This document shows positions 42,269-51,586 of a stretch of 64,000 bases of DNA, piece by piece; within the stretch, counting starts at the first letter, position 1; every line of letters starts with the position of its first letter. Source of the DNA: Weeksellaceae bacterium (GTDB lineage Bacteria > Bacteroidota > Bacteroidia > Flavobacteriales > Weeksellaceae); contig OX460916.1 in the NCBI GenBank assembly GCA_949788275.1, positions 2,976,001 through 3,040,000 on the forward strand, in the 5' to 3' direction. The notes beneath the pieces are model-generated. The model ran no database searches and was not told where the DNA came from. It was given only the letters and a program-made list of their open reading frames with translations. A program made the translations under genes and the position numbers.

Positions 42269-44119
42269 ATGTCCGATTCTACTCAAGTTAATTACACCGA
42301 AGACAATATAAAAACCCTCGACTGGAGAGAACATATTCGTATGCGTCCTGGGATGTATATTGGTAAGTTAGGCGATGGCTCTTCTCAGGATGATGGAATT
42401 TATATTCTACTGAAAGAGATTGTTGATAACTGTATCGATGAATTTGTGATGGGTGCAGGAAAGACCATTGAAATCAACTTAAAAGAAGATGAGGTGGTGG
42501 TGCGCGATTATGGTCGTGGTATTCCGTTGGGGAAAATGGTGGATGCTGTTTCGAAAATGAATACCGGTGGAAAATACGATTCACAGGCGTTTAAGAAGTC
42601 GGTAGGCTTGAATGGTGTGGGTACAAAAGCGGTGAATGCACTGTCGAACTTTTTTCGGGTGCAATCTATTCGCGATGGCCGAACCCGTGTTGCCGAGTTT
42701 TCGCAAGGGGAGATAACTTTACAAGAAGAAGAAAAAGATACCACCTTAAGAAAAGGAACAAAGATTACGTTTGTTCCCGATAAAGCCATTTTTTTAAATT
42801 TTAAATTCAGAAAAGAATATGTAGACAAAATGTTGAAGAACTATGTCTATCTAAATCCAGGGTTAAAAATTATTTTTAATGGACAAGAATATTATTCCGA
42901 AGAGGGTTTAAAAGATTTATTAAAGGATAATATTGAAGAAGAGACAATTTATGATATCATTCATTTAAAAGGGGAAGATATTGAAATTGCGATGACCCAT
43001 AGTTCAAAGTCTTATTCGGAAACCTATTATTCGTTTGTGAATGGCCAGAATACGACCCAAGGAGGTACGCATTTAGCGGGCTTTAAGGAAGCGGTTGTTA
43101 AGACGATTCGCGAATTTTATTCAAAAAATTATGACCCTGCCGATATTCGTAAGTCGATTATTGCTGCGGTTTCTATCAAAGTAATAGAACCTGTTTTTGA
43201 GTCGCAAACCAAAACGAAATTGGGATCGAATGAAATTGGTCCTGGAATGACTTCGGTACGGACGTTTATCAATGATTTCTTAAAAACAAATCTGGATAAT
43301 TTTTTACATAAAAATCCTGAAGTAGCTCAGGCTTTAGAACGTAAGATTAAACAATCGGAAACCGAGCGGAAAGAACTTTCGGGAATTCGTAAGCTAGCGA
43401 GAGACCGTGCGAAGAAAGTGAGTTTGCACAATAAGAAATTAAGAGATTGTAGACAACACTACAATGATCCTAAGGCAGAGTTTCGTTTGGATTCAACTAT
43501 TTTTATTACCGAAGGGGATTCGGCGAGTGGGTCGATAACCAAAAGTAGAAATGTTGAAACTCAAGCTGTGTTTAGTCTAAGAGGTAAGCCGTTGAACTCA
43601 TATGGTCTTTCGAAAAAGATTGTTTATGAAAACGAAGAGTTTAACCTTTTGCAAGCGGCATTAAATATTGAAGATGGGCTAGAGGATTTACGCTACAACA
43701 ATGTCGTGATTTCAACCGATGCCGATGTTGATGGAATGCATATTCGATTATTATTAATTACATTTTTCTTACAATTCTTTCCTGAGTTGATACGAGAAGG
43801 TCATTTATATATTTTACAAACTCCTTTGTTTCGGGTGAGAAACAAAAAGGAAACCCGTTATTGTTATTCAGAACCAGAGCGTGTGAAAGCTTTGGCCGAA
43901 TTAGGCAAGAATCCTGAAATTACGCGATTTAAAGGATTAGGTGAAATTTCACCCGACGAGTTTAAACATTTTATAGGAAAGGATATCCGTTTAGAGCCTA
44001 TTATGTTAGGAAAGGATACCACCATTGAAAATCTATTGGAATTTTATATGGGGAAAAATACCCCCACCCGTCAAGAGTTTATTATTAATAATTTGAATGT
44101 TGAAAGCGTTCAGAATTAA
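42269..44119 (+). CDS. parE: DNA topoisomerase IV subunit B
   Basis: A 616-residue GHKL ATPase subunit of a type IIA topoisomerase. ATP-site motifs: [19 protein letters not shown] and [21 protein letters not shown] motifs: [12 protein letters not shown] and [21 protein letters not shown] is also present. The length and absence of an insertion fit ParE better than GyrB, and a ParC-type gene follows in the same unit (one small gene between). A -7 box TAAATTTG lies at 42228-42235. Confidence 0.93.
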   Translation: MSDSTQVNYTEDNIKTLDWREHIRMRPGMYIGKLGDGSSQDDGIYILLKEIVDNCIDEFVMGAGKTIEINLKEDEVVVRDYGRGIPLGKMVDAVSKMNTGGKYDSQAFKKSVGLNGVGTKAVNALSNFFRVQSIRDGRTRVAEFSQGEITLQEEEKDTTLRKGTKITFVPDKAIFLNFKFRKEYVDKMLKNYVYLNPGLKIIFNGQEYYSEEGLKDLLKDNIEEETIYDIIHLKGEDIEIAMTHSSKSYSETYYSFVNGQNTTQGGTHLAGFKEAVVKTIREFYSKNYDPADIRKSIIAAVSIKVIEPVFESQTKTKLGSNEIGPGMTSVRTFINDFLKTNLDNFLHKNPEVAQALERKIKQSETERKELSGIRKLARDRAKKVSLHNKKLRDCRQHYNDPKAEFRLDSTIFITEGDSASGSITKSRNVETQAVFSLRGKPLNSYGLSKKIVYENEEFNLLQAALNIEDGLEDLRYNNVVISTDADVDGMHIRLLLITFFLQFFPELIREGHLYILQTPLFRVRNKKETRYCYSEPERVKALAELGKNPEITRFKGLGEISPDEFKHFIGKDIRLEPIMLGKDTTIENLLEFYMGKNTPTRQEFIINNLNVESVQN

Positions 44120-44137
44120 TTTATATTATTTACTGTA

Positions 44138-44662
44138 ATGAAGATGAATACCTTTTCTAATCTTCGATTGGTTAAGATTATTAACCTATTGTTAGCGATT
44201 AGTATCTTACTAATGTTATTGATTATTTTTGAAGTTGTAATGTTCTCAATACACCTAAATGTTATTTTTATAGTGTTAGGTACTTGTCTACTTACGCTTT
44301 TAATTATGCGTTTGAGCGGTTATAATGCTTTTTATATCGACACAACTGGAGAAGTAATTACATTTGAGAGTCACCGATGTAGCCGTATGGGGTTAGGATC
44401 GAACTTGACTAAAAAAGTTGATTTTCCGAAAGTGAAATTGTTAGGCTATGGTGTTAAAAAAGGTTTGTTAGGAACAACAATTACGTTAATTGTATCCACC
44501 AAAAAGAACAAATCGGGAAAAGTAAAAATCCCATTTCGATTGAGTTTTTTGTCGAAAAGAAACCGTGGTATGATTGAAGATGAGTTTGATACGATTCTGA
44601 AGAGTAATAAAGAAATTAAAAGAGAGACTATTTTAAATACAGATATTAAATTCAACCATTAA
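44138..44662 (+). CDS. Small membrane protein between parE and parC
   Basis: A 174-residue protein with two membrane helices (about 13-35 and 40-60) followed by a basic C-terminal domain rich in Lys, Arg and beta strands (KVDFPKVKLLGYGVKKGLLGTTITLIVSTKK). It resembles small PH-like membrane proteins in layout, but I cannot place it in a family. It sits 18 bp after parE and 3 bp before parC, so it is translated from the same message; any link to topoisomerase function is unknown. Confidence 0.65.
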   Translation: MKMNTFSNLRLVKIINLLLAISILLMLLIIFEVVMFSIHLNVIFIVLGTCLLTLLIMRLSGYNAFYIDTTGEVITFESHRCSRMGLGSNLTKKVDFPKVKLLGYGVKKGLLGTTITLIVSTKKNKSGKVKIPFRLSFLSKRNRGMIEDEFDTILKSNKEIKRETILNTDIKFNH

Positions 44663-44665
44663 GTT

Positions 44666-47236
44666 ATGCATAAAGAAGAAGAAAGCATAAAAAAGGTTTC
44701 TGGAATGTACCAAGAGTGGTTTTTGGACTATGCTTCTTATGTTATTTTAGAACGAGCTATTCCTTCGATATATGATGGATTGAAGCCTGTTCAACGTCGA
44801 ATTCTTCATTCCATGAAAGAATTGGAAGACGGAAGGTATAATAAGGTAGCAAACATTGTTGGAAATACAATGAAGTATCATCCCCATGGTGATGGCGCTA
44901 TTTCTGATGCGATTGTTCAGATCGGTCAAAAAGATTTATTGATCGATATGCAAGGGAACTGGGGGAATATTTACACCGGTGACCGTGCTGCAGCTTCTCG
45001 TTATATTGAAGCACGATTAACTAAATTTGCTTTAGAAGTTGTTTTTAATCCAAAAACAACGGTTTCGCAACCATCGTATGATGGCCGAAACAAAGAACCG
45101 AATGATCTGCCGGTTAAATTTCCATTGGTTTTAGCCCAAGGCGTTGAAGGGATTGCTGTTGGGTTGTCCACAAAAATATTACCTCATAATTTTATTGAAT
45201 TAATCGACGCCTCTATTGCTTGTTTAAGAGGGAAAAAGTTTGTGCTTTATCCTGATTTTCAAACATCAGGTTTAATTGATGTTGCCGATTATAACGATGG
45301 TATGCGTGGCGGAAAAGTTCGTGTACGCGCCAAAGTTTCACAAGAAGACCGATCGATTCTAAAAATTTCAGAAATACCTTATGGTACAACCACAAGCTCT
45401 TTAATTGATTCGGTTTTAAAAGCAAACGACAAAGGCAAAATAAAAATTAAAAAAATAGAGGATAATACCGCAGCAGAAGTGGAAATATTAATTCACTTAG
45501 CTCCAGGTATTTCTCCGGATAAAACCATTGATGCTTTATATGCATTTACCGATTGTGAGGTTTCTATTTCACCCAATGCCTGTGTGATTAATGGTCAGAA
45601 ACCAGAGTTTTTAACGGTTTCTGATATTCTACGCTACAATACCAATAATACAGTGGAGTTGCTTAAGCGGGAATTAGAAATTGAGTTAAACGAACTGCAA
45701 GAGCAGTGGCATTTTTCTTCACTCGAGCGTATTTTTATCGATAATAGAATTTATCACGATATCGAGCAAGAAACAACATGGGAAGGTGTAATAAAATCAA
45801 TCGATGAAGGGTTAAAGCCTTTTATAGGGCATTTATTGCGCCCAGTAACCGAAGAGGATATTGTACGTTTAACGGAAATTAAGATTAAACGAATTTCGAA
45901 ATTTGATTTGAACAAAGCTCAGCATTTCTTAGATTCTTTGGAAGAGAAAATTGCGGAAGTAAGACATCACTTGGAGAATTTAATTGATTATGCCGTTAAT
46001 TATTTCAAGGATTTAAAAACTAAATACGGAAAAGGGAAAGAACGTAAGACTGTTATTAGAACTTTTGATACCATTGATGCTTCGAAAGTTGCAGTAGCCA
46101 ATACCCGTTTTTATGTAGATCGTGTGGAAGGTTTTATAGGAACGTCGCTCAAGAAAGATGAATTCTTATTCGAATGTTCTGATATTGATGATATCATTGT
46201 TTTTCGACAAGATGGAATTATGATGGTTACCAAAGTAGATGCTAAAACTTTTGTTGGCAAAGGGATTATACATGTTGGCGTTTGGCGTAAGAATGATAAA
46301 CGGACTATTTATAACCTGGTTTACCGCGATGGAAAAAATGGACCAGCTTATCAGAAACGTTTTGCCGTTACGGGAATTACCCGGGATAAAGAATACGATC
46401 TTTCAGCCGGAAATAAAGGTTCTGAAATTTTATATTTCTCAGGGAATCCGAATGGAGAAGCTGAAGTGGTATCGGTTATCTTAAAAACGCATCAGCGATT
46501 AAAAAAATTAAAAATTGATGTCGACTTTGCTGAATTAGCCATTAAGGGTCGTGCCAGTAAAGGAAATTTAGTAACAAAATACCCCATTAAGAAAGTGGAG
46601 TTAAAAGAAGAAGGTGTTTCTACCTTGGCTCCGCGTGAAATTTGGTATGATCCTGAAGTAAAGCGCTTAAATGCCGATGGCATTGGGCAACTCTTGGGGT
46701 CATTTAAAGGCGATAATAAAATATTAACCATTAATAAACAAGGCGAAGCAAAATTGGTTTCGTTTGATTTAGGAAATCGTTTCGATGAAGACTTATTAAT
46801 CATTGAAAAATGGAAAAAGAATAAGCCTATTTCCTGTATTTATTACGATGCAGAGAAGGAGCGTTATTACATTAAACGATTTTTATTAGAGGATCATGCC
46901 AATGTTCAGTCCTTTTTTACATTGGAAGACGATAAATCATCGGTGAAAGTTGTTTCAACGGATTATCGACCAATGGTGGAGTTAATTTATACCAAAGTAA
47001 AAGGGGTAGAGAGAGAACCCGAACAAATTAATGTAGAAGAATTTATTGCTGTAAAAGGAATAAAGGCCCAAGGAAATCAATTAACAGCTTCTAAAGTGAA
47101 GCAAATTCTCGTTCTAGAGGCCTTGCCTTTTGAAGAGCCTGAAGAAATTGAAGAAGATGAGCTGGAAGACGACGGACAAACCGAATTGTTCGAAGCGATG
47201 GAAGAGGAGAATACAGAAATAAATACAGAAGAATAA
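44666..47236 (+). CDS. parC: DNA topoisomerase IV subunit A
   Basis: An 856-residue DNA-cleaving subunit. The N-terminal motif region has KPVQRRILHSM and KYHPHGDGAISDAIVQIG; the catalytic Tyr is in AAASRYIEARLT. A long coiled-coil arm lies at about 330-470, and a C-terminal beta-pinwheel with weaker repeats ends in a very acidic tail (EEPEEIEEDELEDDGQTELFE). At the quinolone-contact position that is Ser in E. coli GyrA/ParC this protein has Gly (GDGAI). The unit parE-membrane protein-parC-rhomboid is tightly spaced. Confidence 0.93.
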   Translation: MHKEEESIKKVSGMYQEWFLDYASYVILERAIPSIYDGLKPVQRRILHSMKELEDGRYNKVANIVGNTMKYHPHGDGAISDAIVQIGQKDLLIDMQGNWGNIYTGDRAAASRYIEARLTKFALEVVFNPKTTVSQPSYDGRNKEPNDLPVKFPLVLAQGVEGIAVGLSTKILPHNFIELIDASIACLRGKKFVLYPDFQTSGLIDVADYNDGMRGGKVRVRAKVSQEDRSILKISEIPYGTTTSSLIDSVLKANDKGKIKIKKIEDNTAAEVEILIHLAPGISPDKTIDALYAFTDCEVSISPNACVINGQKPEFLTVSDILRYNTNNTVELLKRELEIELNELQEQWHFSSLERIFIDNRIYHDIEQETTWEGVIKSIDEGLKPFIGHLLRPVTEEDIVRLTEIKIKRISKFDLNKAQHFLDSLEEKIAEVRHHLENLIDYAVNYFKDLKTKYGKGKERKTVIRTFDTIDASKVAVANTRFYVDRVEGFIGTSLKKDEFLFECSDIDDIIVFRQDGIMMVTKVDAKTFVGKGIIHVGVWRKNDKRTIYNLVYRDGKNGPAYQKRFAVTGITRDKEYDLSAGNKGSEILYFSGNPNGEAEVVSVILKTHQRLKKLKIDVDFAELAIKGRASKGNLVTKYPIKKVELKEEGVSTLAPREIWYDPEVKRLNADGIGQLLGSFKGDNKILTINKQGEAKLVSFDLGNRFDEDLLIIEKWKKNKPISCIYYDAEKERYYIKRFLLEDHANVQSFFTLEDDKSSVKVVSTDYRPMVELIYTKVKGVEREPEQINVEEFIAVKGIKAQGNQLTASKVKQILVLEALPFEEPEEIEEDELEDDGQTELFEAMEEENTEINTEE

Positions 47237-47237
47237 T

Positions 47238-47948
47238 ATGTTTGCAGATATAGCGATGGTTACCTTATTGATTATAGTAATCAATGTGGCGGTGAGTTGG
47301 AAAGGGTTTAATGATCCTGTTTTTTTCGACAAATACAAATTTCAGTTAGGATCAATTGTACAGTTAAAACAACATTACCGTATCCTAAGTTCAGGATTTT
47401 TGCATGTGGATATGATGCATTTAGTGTTCAATATGTTAACCTTATATTTCTTTGCCAATCCAATCATTGCCTTTTTTGCCAGTCCAAAAGCAGTTTTATA
47501 TGGTGATTTTGGGCATATTAGTCAAGGTTTAGGCTATGGAATGTTTTTGCTCGTGTATTTGGCAGCCATTGTTGGAGGAAATATATTTAGCTTATTTATT
47601 CATAAGAATCAGCCTTTTTATTCGGCTGTGGGGGCTTCTGGAGGTGTGTCAGGAATTTTGTTTGCTACCATAGCGGTTATTCCTGAAGCAGAACTCCGAT
47701 TGTTTTTTGCAATTCCCCTACCAGCTTGGGTGTTTGCGATAGGCTATTTAGGGTATTCGGTTTATGCGATGAATAAAGGAGCCGGAAACGTTGGTCATGC
47801 GGCTCATATTGGTGGAGCAGTGGTAGGGCTTGTAGCTACCATCTTATACTTTCCATCGATACTTGAGGTTAATCTATGGTACATTGTAGGAATGCTTGTG
47901 CCGTTGATTGTTATGACGGGCTTAATTATCCGGAAGAGAATAGAGTAA
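47238..47948 (+). CDS. Rhomboid family intramembrane serine protease
   Basis: A 236-residue membrane protease with about six helices. The active-site Ser is in GASGGVSG, the His in GHAAHIGGA, and the conserved early motif is GFLHVDMMHLVFNMLTLYFF. Rhomboids cut membrane-spanning substrates within the bilayer; the substrate here is unknown. It starts 1 bp after the parC stop, so it is in the same unit. The unit is ended by a very long hairpin at 47957. Confidence 0.93.
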   Translation: MFADIAMVTLLIIVINVAVSWKGFNDPVFFDKYKFQLGSIVQLKQHYRILSSGFLHVDMMHLVFNMLTLYFFANPIIAFFASPKAVLYGDFGHISQGLGYGMFLLVYLAAIVGGNIFSLFIHKNQPFYSAVGASGGVSGILFATIAVIPEAELRLFFAIPLPAWVFAIGYLGYSVYAMNKGAGNVGHAAHIGGAVVGLVATILYFPSILEVNLWYIVGMLVPLIVMTGLIIRKRIE

Positions 47949-47956
47949 TGAATAAA

Positions 47957-48008
47957 AAATACATCATAAAAAATGCCGCTATTAAGCGGCATTTTTTATG
48001 ATGTATTT
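47957..48008. terminator. Long bidirectional terminator
   Basis: A 24-bp perfect stem (47957-47980 / 47985-48008) with loop ATTA, between the convergent rhomboid and NlpC/P60 genes. A/T runs on both sides of the GC core serve both directions. Confidence 0.9.
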
Positions 48009-48019
48009 ATAACTCTTTT

Positions 48020-48652
48020 TTATAAAATTCGTTTAGCGTAAAGAAATCGTTTTCCCCAATACTTATCATTTAAGGGCGTAATGGTTACACCTTGTGATGT
48101 TGAAGAATGAATAAAGGTAATTACCCCACTTTCATTACGTCCATGAACAATTCCTACATGAGAAACACGTCCACGTCCTTGGGTTGCAAAGAATAATAAA
48201 TCACCTTCACGCGCATCCGATTGATTAATGGTGATTCCTTCTTTGGCTTGCTCGGCAGAAACACGAGGTAAATTCATATCAAATGATTCGAATACACTGC
48301 GTACAAAGGCTGAACAGTCTATTCCTTTACGCGTTGTTCCACCGTAACGGTAAGGAGTTCCTATATAGGTCTCTGCTTCTTTTAAAAGGAAACCTGTAAA
48401 CATATTATTGGTTTCATCCAATACGCTAGTTAGTAAAACCATTGAAGAGGCTTCGTCGTTAATTTCGACTGGGGTAACTTCAAGGTTGGCACGTTTGTTG
48501 AGTAATTTGTTTTGTATCGTTAGAAGTTTAGTCTGTGGGACATAGCTTCTTGAAGAAAATTGAGTTGCCTCACCAACAGGTGTCAATGAAGAACAAGAAG
48601 TGATGAACATCGTACAAATTAAAGCAGCCATTCCTAATAGCGATGTTTTCAT
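48020..48652 (-). CDS. NlpC/P60 family lipoprotein peptidase
   Basis: A 210-residue peptidoglycan peptidase of family C40. Lipoprotein signal with lipobox TSC (Cys at about 20). The catalytic domain is at about 95-210: Cys in GIDCSAFVRSVF, His in VSHVGIVHG and a third polar residue in FIHSSTSQG. It is similar in size and layout to Spr/MepS endopeptidases, which cut peptide cross-links for cell-wall growth. It is a monocistronic gene convergent with the rhomboid gene. Confidence 0.92.
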   Translation of the reverse strand: MKTSLLGMAALICTMFITSCSSLTPVGEATQFSSRSYVPQTKLLTIQNKLLNKRANLEVTPVEINDEASSMVLLTSVLDETNNMFTGFLLKEAETYIGTPYRYGGTTRKGIDCSAFVRSVFESFDMNLPRVSAEQAKEGITINQSDAREGDLLFFATQGRGRVSHVGIVHGRNESGVITFIHSSTSQGVTITPLNDKYWGKRFLYAKRIL

Positions 48653-48801
48653 ATATGATTGATTTCGTTAATACTAAATTTTAATAACATCAAATGTATA
48701 TTTTTAAATTCTAACCAGACCGCTCTTTGGTCATTTTTGCATACAATTAACTTTCTTAACATTTTTTAACATAAAATTTATTAAACTTTTTTTGCATAAA
48801 G

Positions 48802-48832
48802 TTTGCAAGTTTAAAAAAAGAGGTTACATTTG
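48802..48832 (+). promoter_or_regulatory. Promoter of the first tRNA-Glu
   Basis: TTTG (48802-48805), 19 nt, TACATTTG (48825-48832), followed by C: a perfect match to the Bacteroidetes housekeeping form. Confidence 0.85.
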
Positions 48833-48872
48833 CACTCGCTTTTAACAACACAAAAGCGTCGTTCATTTAAAT

Positions 48873-48944
48873 GGCCCATTCGTCTAGTGGTTAGGACGCC
48901 AGAATTTCATTCTGGAAACAGGAGTTCGATTCTTCTATGGGCTA
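48873..48944 (+). tRNA. tRNA-Glu (anticodon TTC), type 1
   Basis: A 72-nt cloverleaf: acceptor GGCCCAT / ATGGGCT (G1-U72 wobble), anticodon arm CCAGA-ATTTCAT-TCTGG giving TTC, T arm AGGAG-TTCGATT-CTTCT with one G-U. CCA is not encoded. The body differs clearly from the three other tRNA-Glu genes downstream although the anticodon is the same. Confidence 0.95.
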
Positions 48945-48979
48945 CTTAAAAGTATTTTAGAGAAGATTCATCAAATAAT

Positions 48980-49012
48980 TTTGGCTAGATAATTAAATTC
49001 TATTTATCTTTG
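48980..49012 (+). promoter_or_regulatory. Promoter of rpsT
   Basis: TTTG (48980-48983), 21 nt, TATCTTTG (49005-49012), 30 bp before the ATG. Confidence 0.7.
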
Positions 49013-49042
49013 CCGAACTAAAATAGAAAGAGATTAAAAGTT

Positions 49043-49297
49043 ATGGCAAATCATAAGTCAGCATTAAAAAGAATTAGACAATCAGCGGTAAGACGCGATC
49101 GTAATAAATATTATCACAAGTCAGCTCGTACAGCGATCAAAGCTTTAAGAGTAGAGACTGGGAAATCAGAAGCAGAAACGGTTTATCCAAAAGTTTCTTC
49201 AATGATTGATAAGTTAGCAAAAAGAAACATTATTCACAAGAATAAGGCTTCTAACTTAAAAAGTAAATTAGCGAAGCATATTGCGGGATTAGCTTAA
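49043..49297 (+). CDS. rpsT: 30S ribosomal protein S20
   Basis: An 84-residue, very basic helical protein that binds 16S rRNA at the base of the small subunit. The start [21 protein letters not shown] is the family hallmark; the C terminus [13 protein letters not shown] closes the third helix. It has its own promoter at 48980 and is followed after 10 bp by a tRNA-Glu gene with no terminator between, so mRNA and tRNA share one transcript that ends at 49394-49424. Confidence 0.97.
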   Translation: MANHKSALKRIRQSAVRRDRNKYYHKSARTAIKALRVETGKSEAETVYPKVSSMIDKLAKRNIIHKNKASNLKSKLAKHIAGLA

Positions 49298-49307
49298 TCA
49301 TACAAGT

Positions 49308-49379
49308 GGTCCCTTCGTCTATCGGTTAGGACACTAGGTTTTCATCCTAGAAAGAGGGGTTCGATTCCCCTAGGGACTA
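49308..49379 (+). tRNA. tRNA-Glu (anticodon TTC), type 2, copy 1
   Basis: 72 nt: acceptor GGTCCCT / AGGGACT, D arm GTCTATCGGTTAGGAC, anticodon arm CTAGG-TTTTCAT-CCTAG, T arm AGGGG-TTCGATT-CCCCT. It is cotranscribed with rpsT. Confidence 0.96.
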
Positions 49380-49393
49380 CAAAATAATAGATG

Positions 49394-49424
49394 GATTGCA
49401 ATTTAACGTTGCAATCTTTTTTTT
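49394..49424 (+). terminator. Terminator of rpsT-tRNA-Glu
   Basis: An 8-bp stem GATTGCAA / TTGCAATC with a 7-nt loop and eight T. Confidence 0.85.
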
Positions 49425-49670
49425 CCTTGTTCATAGTTGTAACTGTATTTATACAGAAGCAACCAGTAGAATGATACTGTGTAGAGGAAATTGTTTTTTG
49501 TGTTTTGTTTGTAAAGGTTAACTATTTTGTTTGATAGTTAATCGGGAAATGAAAATGTCGCTGTATAATTCACTTGGTTCATAATATTTCGAATTATACA
49601 TCGACTTTTCTTCTAAAGCAACACAACTACGTTCTTTAAATTATTAAAAAAGCATAAATAAAAATCAGCA

Positions 49671-49742
49671 GGTCCCTTCGTCTATCGGTTAGGACACTAG
49701 GTTTTCATCCTAGAAAGAGGGGTTCGATTCCCCTAGGGACTA
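49671..49742 (+). tRNA. tRNA-Glu (anticodon TTC), type 2, copy 2
   Basis: Identical in all 72 nt to the gene at 49308-49379. The 245-bp region between them holds only the terminator at 49394 and no recognisable gene. No clear TAnnTTTG promoter is seen directly upstream. Confidence 0.96.
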
Positions 49743-49769
49743 CATTTTTTTATTTATTTTTAAATTTTA

Positions 49770-49800
49770 TTTGGTGTTTCAAATTATTTGATTAGTTTTG
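49770..49800 (+). promoter_or_regulatory. Promoter of the last tRNA-Glu
   Basis: TTTG (49770-49773), 19 nt, TAGTTTTG (49793-49800), 21 bp before the tRNA. Confidence 0.8.
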
Positions 49801-49821
49801 CATCGCAATAAACGATAAGGC

Positions 49822-49893
49822 GGTCCCTTCGTCTATCGGTTAGGACACTAGGTTTTCATCCTAGAAAGAGGGGTTCGATTCCCCTAGGGACTA
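49822..49893 (+). tRNA. tRNA-Glu (anticodon TTC), type 2, copy 3
   Basis: Identical to the copies at 49308 and 49671; it has its own promoter and terminator. Confidence 0.96.
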
Positions 49894-49897
49894 CTAG

Positions 49898-49929
49898 AAA
49901 GCATTTACGAAAGTAAATGCTTTTTTTTT
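49898..49929 (+). terminator. Terminator of the last tRNA-Glu
   Basis: An 11-bp stem AAAGCATTTAC / GTAAATGCTTT with a GAAA tetraloop and a long T-tract. Confidence 0.88.
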
Positions 49930-50302
49930 GCAATATATTCATCTCTTAGCCGATTTAGCCGTTGCATTTCTTTGTAACAGAATCAATCTTCTCCTTCTAT
50001 GGCTAAATAGTCGTTTTTAAGCGTTTATAAGTACTTATTATTACTTTACGAAATGGAATAGGTCGCGAATGAGTTGACCTCCTTAAATGCTTTTAATAAC
50101 GGTCCTTTATTGTTGTTGTTTTCCTTTTAAAAGACGATAAATGGTATCTCTGCCCTGGAGTGGGCATAATTAGTGGAAGATTGATTGAATTCTTTATGGT
50201 ATATGTTGACTAGGTGTTCTTATTAGAACAACCAATTTTCTGATTTCTTCGCTTTTCACACAAATTTGCTTAATAGTTGCTTATTTTTATTCAGCCGACT
50301 AA
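49930..50302. other. Gene-free stretch after the tRNA cluster
   Basis: About 370 bp with stops in all frames. There is no hairpin or promoter of note and no copy of the structured repeat. It may be the decayed remnant of a gene, but no family can be named. Confidence 0.5.
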
Positions 50303-51574
50303 TCAACAATTAAAATCAGCTTCAGGGATATAGACTTTAATTCCGGTTAACAGCGCTATAGCTTCGGCGTAAGAATCAAATTCAAAACATTCACCACAGA
50401 AAACATGCTCTTCAAATTGAGCTTCTTTTAAGTGAACCGAAAAATAGCTATAACCACCGCCTTTTGCAGGTTGGGTATTGTAGAAAGATATTTTTTCAAC
50501 GTTTTCAATAGGATATATCAATGCCTTCTCAATTCCCGAAAAGCCCATAACGCCATTTATTTTATCTATCCAAAGACTATTTCTCTGTTGTAGTGAACGA
50601 TTTATTTTAACCGGATTTTCCTTCACATGCCTATTCTTTCGGTAATCTTCAATAATTTCATACGAAGTATTAAAGATCAAACGTCGATTTGAATCCATAA
50701 CATAGCGTTCGTTAAGGGTATATAAATCGGTATATTCTCGCCTATTTTCAATACTTAAAGAGGTGGAGCCACTGTCAAAAGCCCATTCAACATCGTAGGT
50801 GTAGCAAATTGATAAACTAATTTCCCTAAAGGTAAAGGTCAAATACTTTTGATCTTCTCGCTCGTACCCATTTTCATCAAGGTTCATTGGGCTATCCACT
50901 AGCCATTCATCCCGAATTTCGGTATAACTCCTATCTGTATTGGTTGAATCGTATAAATCGACCGTATAGTGTTGTATAGGAACATCTTTTCGGTCATTAT
51001 CCCAATAAATAAAGAGTTCATTGATCAAGAGACGACCCATACGAATCGGATAATCGAATTTGAAAACAGAAGTTTCAAAATCGTTGATAGTTAGTTCACC
51101 AACCTGTTTTGTCAGTAATTCTTCGTAGGTAGTATCCCAAGAAATAAATAATTTCAGGGGCGATTGTACCTCAAATCCTTCCATAAAGTCAGTATAATGA
51201 TCTGGAAGAAAGGAATAATTGGCGGCCTTTTTATTTAACCAAATACGTACTTTCGCCTCTTTCTGACGACCAATATGTTGAAAGAAAATGGCATCATCAA
51301 ATCCAAATCGCTTCGATATAGAGGCATAAACCACCTCAAAGTTATTTAATTGAGCAGAAATAAAGTGTTGCCGATGATCGAACAAGAATAGATAAGGATT
51401 TTCGCCTAAGACAAGTACATAAGCATACTGCAAATTATTCAGATCCTCTTGCTCTGTTTCACCGCGTTCGTCGTAGAAAAGGAGTGGACCTTTAATATGA
51501 ATAGAAGGAGAAGGAACTTCTTCCGATAATTCCTTCTCTTTCTTTCCTGATAAAATTCGTCTAAAAAACCCCAT
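50303..51574 (-). CDS. Hypothetical protein of the purK-purE unit
   Basis: A 423-residue soluble protein with no signal peptide (MGFFRRILSGKKEKELSEE start). It is predicted mainly beta: many aromatic-rich strands (YAYVLVLGENPYLFLFDH, LFISWDTTYEELL). One pair of Cys near the C terminus (FCGECFEF) and a final Cys are the only notable residues. I do not recognise the family. It follows purE by 12 bp in the same direction, so it is probably cotranscribed with the purine genes; no functional link is evident. Confidence 0.65.
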   Translation of the reverse strand: MGFFRRILSGKKEKELSEEVPSPSIHIKGPLLFYDERGETEQEDLNNLQYAYVLVLGENPYLFLFDHRQHFISAQLNNFEVVYASISKRFGFDDAIFFQHIGRQKEAKVRIWLNKKAANYSFLPDHYTDFMEGFEVQSPLKLFISWDTTYEELLTKQVGELTINDFETSVFKFDYPIRMGRLLINELFIYWDNDRKDVPIQHYTVDLYDSTNTDRSYTEIRDEWLVDSPMNLDENGYEREDQKYLTFTFREISLSICYTYDVEWAFDSGSTSLSIENRREYTDLYTLNERYVMDSNRRLIFNTSYEIIEDYRKNRHVKENPVKINRSLQQRNSLWIDKINGVMGFSGIEKALIYPIENVEKISFYNTQPAKGGGYSYFSVHLKEAQFEEHVFCGECFEFDSYAEAIALLTGIKVYIPEADFNC

Positions 51575-51586
51575 GGTGGTTATTAT

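Noticed and set aside
49308-49893. Three identical 72-bp repeats, considered as a mobile or CRISPR-like repeat
   Set aside because: Each folds as a complete tRNA-Glu.
49930-50302. Decayed transposase in the gap after the tRNA cluster
   Set aside because: A short QRY-like match on the minus strand is broken by stops in all frames and too short to name a family.
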